A stretch of 64,000 nt of DNA, from NCBI GenBank assembly GCA_012064415.1, contig SSNU01000128.1:62001-126000 (forward strand). The letters run 5' to 3'. Positions 58,589-64,000 of this stretch are shown piece by piece (position 1 is the first letter of the stretch; every line of letters starts with the position of its first letter). The DNA comes from Gyrodactylus bullatarudis (taxonomy: Eukaryota > Platyhelminthes > Monogenea > Gyrodactylidea > Gyrodactylidae). The position numbers and the translations under genes are program-made. The notes beneath the pieces were generated by a model that saw only the letters and a program-made list of their open reading frames with translations, searched no databases and had not been told where the DNA came from.

Positions 58589-60155
58589 ATGTTAAGTTTG
58601 TAAACAATCATATATTTTTAGATGTTTGCATAATTGGTGCAGGTTATGTAGGAGGTCCTACAGGAATTGTAATTGCTGCTAAATGTCCTTCGGTAAAAGT
58701 TAATATCGTTGACACATTGGAGAGCAAAATTAATGCTTGGAAATCTGATAGCCTCCCCATATATGAGGTAATTTTTCTGCATTATATTTTAGCCTAACCT
58801 TAGAGAGACTCTAGACCAAGTTAACTCTACGCAAAATAATCTTGAATTTTCTACAAATATTGCTGAAAAGATCGAAGCTTCTGATATAATTTTCCTCTGT
58901 GTCAATACCTCCACGAAAATGTATGGAATCGGCAAAGTATTTATAATAATTAATAATTCTTTTAGAACATGGCATGTGATTTCTCATGCTTGGAAGCTTG
59001 CTGTAGAAGTATTATGCAGTTTTCTACAACCCCAAAAATTGTTGTGGAAAAAAGCACTGTTCCAGTATTAGCATCAAAGCATATTGCTTATTTATTTTCA
59101 ACGAACGAAAATAAGCTAAAGCCTAAGAACGGCTTAACAAATCATGTTGTTCTATCGAATCCTGAGTTCTTGGCAGAAGGTACAGCAATACAAGATTTAT
59201 GTACACCTGATCGAATTTTAATTGGAGGGGAAATTCAAACAGCTGAGGGTAAAATCGGGGTTGAGCATTTGTCTCTACTTTATCAAAATTGGGTACCGAA
59301 AGAGAAAATTATAGAAATTTCCACTTGCTCATCAGAGCTTGCAAAACTTTCGGCAAATGCTTTTCTTGCTCAGAGAGTGAGTAGTATCAACTCCATATCA
59401 GCAATATGTGAAAAAACAAACTCTGACGTTAGAGAAGTAGCCCGAGCAATTGGAGCTGATCATAGATTGGGAAATCATTTTCTGAAAGCAGGTATTGGTT
59501 TCGGAGGTAGCTGCTTCCCGAAAGACATCTTACATTTGGTAAGAAGCCTAAAATTTCTTAAAATTGAATTAAGATTTATCTAGCAAGGTCATTGAATCTT
59601 CACGAGGTTGCAGATTATTGGGAAGGTGTCATTAAGATTAATGACTTTCAAAATTGTCGGTTTTCCAATTTAATATTCAAGACAATGTTCAATAATTTGA
59701 ATGGTAAAAAGTTGACAATTTTTGGATTCTCATTCAAAAAAGATACTTTTGATACGAGAGAGAGTCCCGCCATTAAATTTTGTGCAAAACTGATCGGTGA
59801 AAATTGTTCTGTTAGAATTTACGATCCAAAAGTATCCGAGAGACAAATGAGGAGTGATTTGAGTCAGTTCTGCTCTGCTGAATCAATCGATAGGACATTC
59901 TCCTATCATGATAATCCGAATGAGGCAGTCTTGCAATCGGATGGCATAGTTGTCACAACAGACTGGGATGAATTCAAAGTGAGAATTAATAAAAATTTCA
60001 TATAATCATTTTAGACGTTGAACTATGAGGAATTTTTCAAGTTGATGCGAAAACCAGCATACATCTTTGATGGAAGAATTATCCTTGATCATAAGCAACT
60101 CAAGGCGATCGGTTTCAAGGTCTACTCCCTAGGTATTTCAAAGGAAATCATTTAG
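58589..60155 (+). CDS. UGDH: UDP-glucose 6-dehydrogenase
   Basis: Oxidises UDP-glucose to UDP-glucuronate with two NAD+, in the cytosol, supplying glycosaminoglycan synthesis. Exons: 58589-58595, 58622-58767, 58793-58936, 58966-59538, about 59584-59978 and 60015-60155. The ATG at 58589 gives only seven coding bases before a 26-nt intron, but joins in phase to the Rossmann motif GAGYVGGPT. Further family motifs: [31 protein letters not shown], the substrate/active-site stretch [15 protein letters not shown] (Lys and Asn), the catalytic [10 protein letters not shown] (Cys, Asp), [14 protein letters not shown], IYDPKV and the C-terminal PAYIFDGR. About 467 residues are predicted, slightly shorter than the usual 490 or so. 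Introns measure 26, 25, 29, about 45-49 and 36 nt. Oddity: the fourth junction has a good GTAAG donor at 59539 and two AG acceptors (59583, 59587), but neither keeps frame. The frame is fully conserved on both sides, and about three to four residues are missing there. AATAAA follows at about 60195. Confidence 0.9.
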
Positions 60156-60347
60156 AAAATTATTCAACTTTTTATTTATAGATTTTCTATTTTAAATAAA
60201 GTTTTAGTTTGATACAAAGATGTTCATGTTGAAATATAGCTCAACCCTTTAAAAGACAAGGTGATAAAATAATTTTTAAAAATGTAGAATAATTTAAACA
60301 ATAATAATAATAATTTTAAGAAATATCAGTTATTCCTGCATTTTGAC

Positions 60348-62038
60348 CTAGACTCCTATTAACGAGCTGAGCATGCTTCGATATTCTCCCGAAGTATCAC
60401 CTTCAACGTCCTTTATTAGTTCAGTATTCTTGATGAATCGATAAATCAACTTGATATCCTCCATATCAACCTAAAGAAAACCTTGATAATCACTCTAATA
60501 AACTCAAATTACATCATAGGCTCACTTCACTTCTCATTAAACAAACTCTTCGCAGAATTCGGTCCTTGGTACCAATACCCTTCATTGATTGATATAGACG
60601 ATCAGTGAAGTATTCTTCTGGATAAGCTAGAGCAAAGCCTGTACAGAATAATTTTTTTTGGTTCAAGCAATAGATGGTTTAAATTTATAATTTAACAAAC
60701 CAATTGATTTAACATCTTCCCGCATATCTTTCTCTTTGATTTTCTTTTCGACTAATCCTGCGAATCCATCATCAGTTATCTAAAACAGAGAGAATCAAAA
60801 AACTTTTCTTCTTCTTCTTTAATTGACATTTGTAATGACCTACTTTGAAAATCTCTTCAAAGCAGGCTCTCAGTTCCGGTTTCGTTCTGTCACATAACAG
60901 ATTAATTGCATCACTATTTTCACTCATCTTTCTAAAAGGTAGATAAAAGTTTTATATCAATGATGAAGGTTATCAAAAATAGATAATCACAGAGTAATTT
61001 TTTTATCAAATTGGTGTAACCATTGACAAAGAAGAACTTACGGAATACCATTATTGGCGAGAAATTGAGCATCCTTTGCTGCTTTCGATAAATTAACCAT
61101 GGCGGCAAAGTCACGCAATAGAATTTGATATTTTGGAGGTTCAGGTCGTTTGCAGGACAATAACTTTACAAAAAGATCACACATAACTTTTTCTTTCGCC
61201 ATGATTTCTTTGACAGAAACAGTTAGATCTTTATTAAACACTAAAAACAAGATATTTCAGTAATTTGAACAAATAATCAAAGCACAATTATGATGGATTT
61301 CTCACTTCCTTGATACATATTTTTAAGTCGAGTGATTTCGTTATTCGAAAGTCCGACAATGATGTCAAGAATTGCGTATTTATCTTTCTCCTTGAGGGCA
61401 TCGTTCATTTCATTTGCAAGGTATTCGTAAGTTCCCATAATACTCTCAATCATTAGGTCTTGACAATCCTTGGGAAACTTTTTCTTGATTGTGTCCTCCA
61501 AGCTCTAAGAAAGTAAAAAGTAAAAGTAAAAGAAACAAGACAACTTTGAATAGAATATCTAACTGTAGAAGAAATTTTGTTGAATTCCTTTTTTATGTCA
61601 CGTCTCTGATCAGCTGTTCTTCTGCCGAGGATTTTGGCAACAGCCATAGAATTTGCTATTTGTAAGAGAAAAATTACATTGATTGCAATACATTATTTTT
61701 CATTAACTTACAAGTTCCTCCCCCAAAAGGAATAACACTGGACTCTGAAAATTTTCAAGTAACAGAAAGGTAACCATATATGGATAAAAAGTGAAAACAA
61801 ACTCTTTTTTTCTAGTGCATCCTTAATTTCCTGGGCATCCCTTTTGGCATCAAATTCAACCGATGGAAACAGACTGGGACGACCAAAGTTGAAGTACTGT
61901 CTTTTCCTCTGATTAGAATAGAATGATTTTATTTCTATATAGTCAGAGTATAAATAGCAAGATATATAGTGTCACTTTTACTTACTTCTTGAACTCTAAT
62001 ATTCTAACAAGAAGAAGGGTTTCAGTAATAAAAGGCAT
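60348..62038 (-). CDS. Annexin (four-repeat, calcium-dependent phospholipid-binding protein)
   Basis: Exons on the minus strand: 61986-62038, 61803-61906, 61712-61744, 61564-61655, 61306-61504, 61042-61240, 60844-60931, 60701-60779, 60526-60638 and 60348-60470. Introns are 55-110 nt, all GT/AG, several with the donor GTTTGT. The phases are consistent throughout and give about 360 residues. Annexin repeats are clear: R1 with FDAKRDAQEIK, KILGRRTADQRRDIKKEF; R2 with YLANEMNDALK and the following helices; R3 with INLLCDRTKPELR; R4 with YFTDRLYQSMKGIGTKDRIL, RSEVDMEDIK and GDTSGEY. Only R4 keeps a textbook type II calcium site (MKGIGT plus the acidic residue in GDTSGEY). R2 and R3 lack GxGT, and R1 has a GGGT within an unusual insertion. 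The first exon is the least certain, since a splice inside it (donor GTGAGT at about 62065, acceptor TTGTTAG at about 62004) is also possible. The gene is convergent with UGDH, 192 bp between stops. Confidence 0.85.
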
Positions 62039-62783
62039 CATAATCAAAGAGTCAATCTACTCACTTGCATCCTTTACTTGGGTTTTGAATGAGTTCTACG
62101 CTCGTCAAATTAATATTTTCTTTTTGAAAAAATTAAGGTTTTACTTTGATGACCAGATTGATTAAGAAATGAGCGAATCAATGCTTGAGTTGGTGATTGT
62201 AAGAAAAAATGTAAAAAAACATTTGAAACAACAAGGAGTATCATTAGAGTAGATGGATAACACAACCTCAAAATGAATATCAAAAAAAAGAGAAGCAACA
62301 CAATTTGGTGTACTAATTTACTACTCAACATGAATCTATAATGAATCCTAGTTTAGATGGAAAAACGACAAACAGACAAATTCCTTCATATTGTTCTCGT
62401 GTGTATGTGAAAGAAAAAATAGGCTCAACAGATCAAAATGTGTTCTTCTACATTTTTCACATGAGGCAGGTTCAATTTGATGCAATCAACTCAACACTAC
62501 AAACACAAACATAAAAAAATATTAGAACTCATGACTAATCGATAACTCTCTATACTGAGTAAAAGGGTTTTTTCACTAATGAAATTTTAACTGTCAAAAT
62601 CTGATCAAAGACCATATCATTCCTTGAGTTTAGGGGTAGAGATTCTCATGTTGGAATTGTCCGACCAGAGCTATGTCGGCTGATTTGACAAATGTAGGGA
62701 CTGAGATTGATTTTAAACATTTCAGTCGGTAATAAATACTTTTCTGATATGTACCAATTCTTGAGTTTAACCAAAATTAGTTT
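62039..62783. other. Region upstream of the annexin gene
   Basis: It may contain a further 5' exon or the promoter of the annexin gene. The hydrophobic minus-strand frame at 62110-62331 has no splice support and no recognised domain. Confidence 0.35.
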
Positions 62784-62953
62784 GTTTCTGTTAGTGAGCT
62801 GGAACTCATTTTGAGAATTTGAAGATAAAACGAGTAATTAGTGATAAAACTTTTATTTCACCGGATCTCATCAGACTCTTACAAAAGCTTTATCACTAAT
62901 TACTTGTCTTATCTTCAAACCCTCAAAATGAGTTCCAGCTCACCAACAGTAAC
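62784..62953. repeat. Near-perfect palindrome around a hammerhead-like motif
   Basis: Arms of about 70-80 bp (CTGTTAGTGAGCTGGAACTC on the left, GAGTTCCAGCTCACCAACAG on the right) surround a central 25-bp segment with the ribozyme core. The arms differ at few positions. No PLE coding sequence is adjacent. It may be a minimal terminal-repeat unit derived from a PLE. Confidence 0.75.
62836..62884 (-). ncRNA. Hammerhead-ribozyme-like motif HHR-7 (in palindrome)
   Basis: Minus strand: GAGU, CUGAUGA, GAUCCGGU, GAAA, hairpin AUAAAAGUUUUAU, cleavage nucleotide C, ACUA. The core is complete; helix I is short at the core and extended by the palindrome arms (GUAAUUAGU / ACUAAUUAC). Confidence 0.7.
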
Positions 62954-62985
62954 AAATGTTTTCGAAGAAGATCGGAAATACTTAC

Positions 62986-63107
62986 TCAAACAAGATGATT
63001 CATCTGTGTACTCATCAAAGGGTGGTTTGTATTGAGCAATATAAAATTTAAACTGATTGAAATTGACACCGAAATTTGTCAAGTCCCTTACGTAGCCAAA
63101 CAAAGGT
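62986..63107 (-). CDS. Possible single exon, unidentified
   Basis: A 122-nt minus-strand segment with an acceptor (TTTCTAACAAAAG) and a strong GTAAGT donor, open in one frame, encodes 40 residues rich in aromatics (FGYVRDLTNFGVNFNQFKFY, KPPFDEYTDE). Phases would be 2 at the start and 1 at the end. No partner exon was found within the window, so it may belong to a gene that continues to the right. Confidence 0.35.
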
Positions 63108-64000
63108 CTTTTGTTAGAAAAATAAAAGGAGATTTACTAAAACTAAATGTACATTTCTCAAAGCATCATCATTGGCTATACTTTAAAAATTACATAAAGC
63201 CCACGTGAAGATGAGAATTAACCATTTCTTACAAAAAGCTCAATACAAAAGATAAATTTCCCTTCGTGATAGTCGAAAAATTCAAATGACTCCCACGACT
63301 TTCGGCGAACTTTTTTGAGTGAATATCAACATTTAATTTCGCCAAATCTTTGAAATCGAAAAAAATTTTGAGCAGTGCATAGTTGAAAATTGCTCAAGTT
63401 AAAAAAGTAAAAATTTTGCTTATTCTTGAAATTCCGATTGAACTGTTTGGAAATTTTTGTTTCCAAGAACTCAAAAAATTAATTTTTTCCTAACTTTCTT
63501 AAATTATGAAAGTTTAAGAAAATTGCAAGCTGAAAAATCCCTTAAACTCGCCAATTAATAGCAAAAACTAAAATGATGTCATAGTAGATAGGAAAAACCT
63601 ATTAGACCATGAATTAACGAATTGAACATGATAAAACTACTGTATTTCTGGAAATCAAAAGGAGCTATAAATTTTGAATTACTGCAAGTGACAAGACTCA
63701 GCATAAAATTCAGGATCACAAAATAAAACTCAGGATCATGAAAAAAAATTCATATGAGTAGTGTTTGAATTATACGATAAAAAACAAGAACAAACCTTTC
63801 ACTACAGATTCATTGTAGCATTGAAAACATTTTGTAAAATTTTTTTTGTATATTGGGTCATATTTGGTTCAAGAGTTGAATCCAAAGTCTAAATCATCAA
63901 GGTATCCAATTTGGAAAAGCAACCGTCATTATTTCTGCTGTAGGTCAAGGCTACCTCTATATTTTATAAAATTCTTATTGATTCAAACTACAAATTTAAT
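63108..64000. other. Right end, no recognised features
   Basis: AT-rich. A family B-like stretch (TTGAAATCGAAAAAAATTTTG, about 63340-63480) may be present. No exon supported. Confidence 0.35.

Noticed and set aside
62110..62331. Hydrophobic minus-strand frame as a membrane protein
   Set aside because: Poly-T driven hydrophobicity in AT-rich DNA upstream of the annexin; no splice or start support.
62841..63035. 64-codon plus-strand frame
   Set aside because: It overlaps the palindrome and the better-supported minus-strand exon at 62986-63107.

Overview
The window looks like nuclear DNA of an invertebrate animal. It is strongly AT-rich, its genes are split by introns, and its recognisable proteins (a FERM-domain protein, UDP-glucose 6-dehydrogenase, an annexin) are metazoan in type. 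The repeats are Penelope-like elements (PLEs) with GIY-YIG endonucleases and hammerhead-ribozyme-like motifs, one Ty3/gypsy LTR element, a LINE relic and many foldback/MITE-like elements. Several introns are only 25-36 nt long. Such tiny introns are known from flatworms and from dicyemid/orthonectid-type parasites, but the lineage cannot be fixed from this sequence.

Layout. About 5-33.1 kb: one minus-strand gene of seven phase-consistent exons (predicted 548 aa, unidentified) whose introns of up to about 9 kb hold most of the repeats. These include PLE-1 (17.5-21.5 kb, with two inverted arms) and a 965-bp TIR element at 6.1-7.1 kb. About 33.4-42.2 kb (perhaps reaching 49 kb): a second minus-strand gene, also unidentified, with at least four phase-consistent exons and an SH3-ligand-like proline motif. 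Its last intron holds a three-level nest: a long-TIR DNA element, interrupted by a gypsy element with 5-bp target duplication, whose 3' LTR is interrupted by a 5'-truncated PLE (PLE-3) with 10-bp target duplication. 42-57 kb: gene-poor, with ribozyme-like relics, a LINE reverse-transcriptase relic, PLE-2 (50.3-53.4 kb) interrupted by an insert carrying a tRNA-like hairpin, and MITEs. 57.4-62.0 kb: a compact cluster with a FERM-only protein (minus), UDP-glucose 6-dehydrogenase (plus, divergent, 170 bp apart) and an annexin (minus, convergent, 192 bp apart). 62.8-63.1 kb: a near-perfect palindrome around a hammerhead-like motif, and one possible exon.

The three recognised genes have unrelated roles: membrane-cytoskeleton linkage, UDP-glucuronate supply for glycosaminoglycans, and calcium-dependent membrane binding. 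No pathway links them; they are simply close together. The most notable points are seven hammerhead-like cores falling into two helix-II classes, the nested insertions that give a relative dating, the contrast between 25-nt and 9-kb introns, and an LTR whose Ser-Glu-coding repeats lie in frame with Gag. All gene models were built by hand from reading frame, splice signals and phase; no database search was possible.
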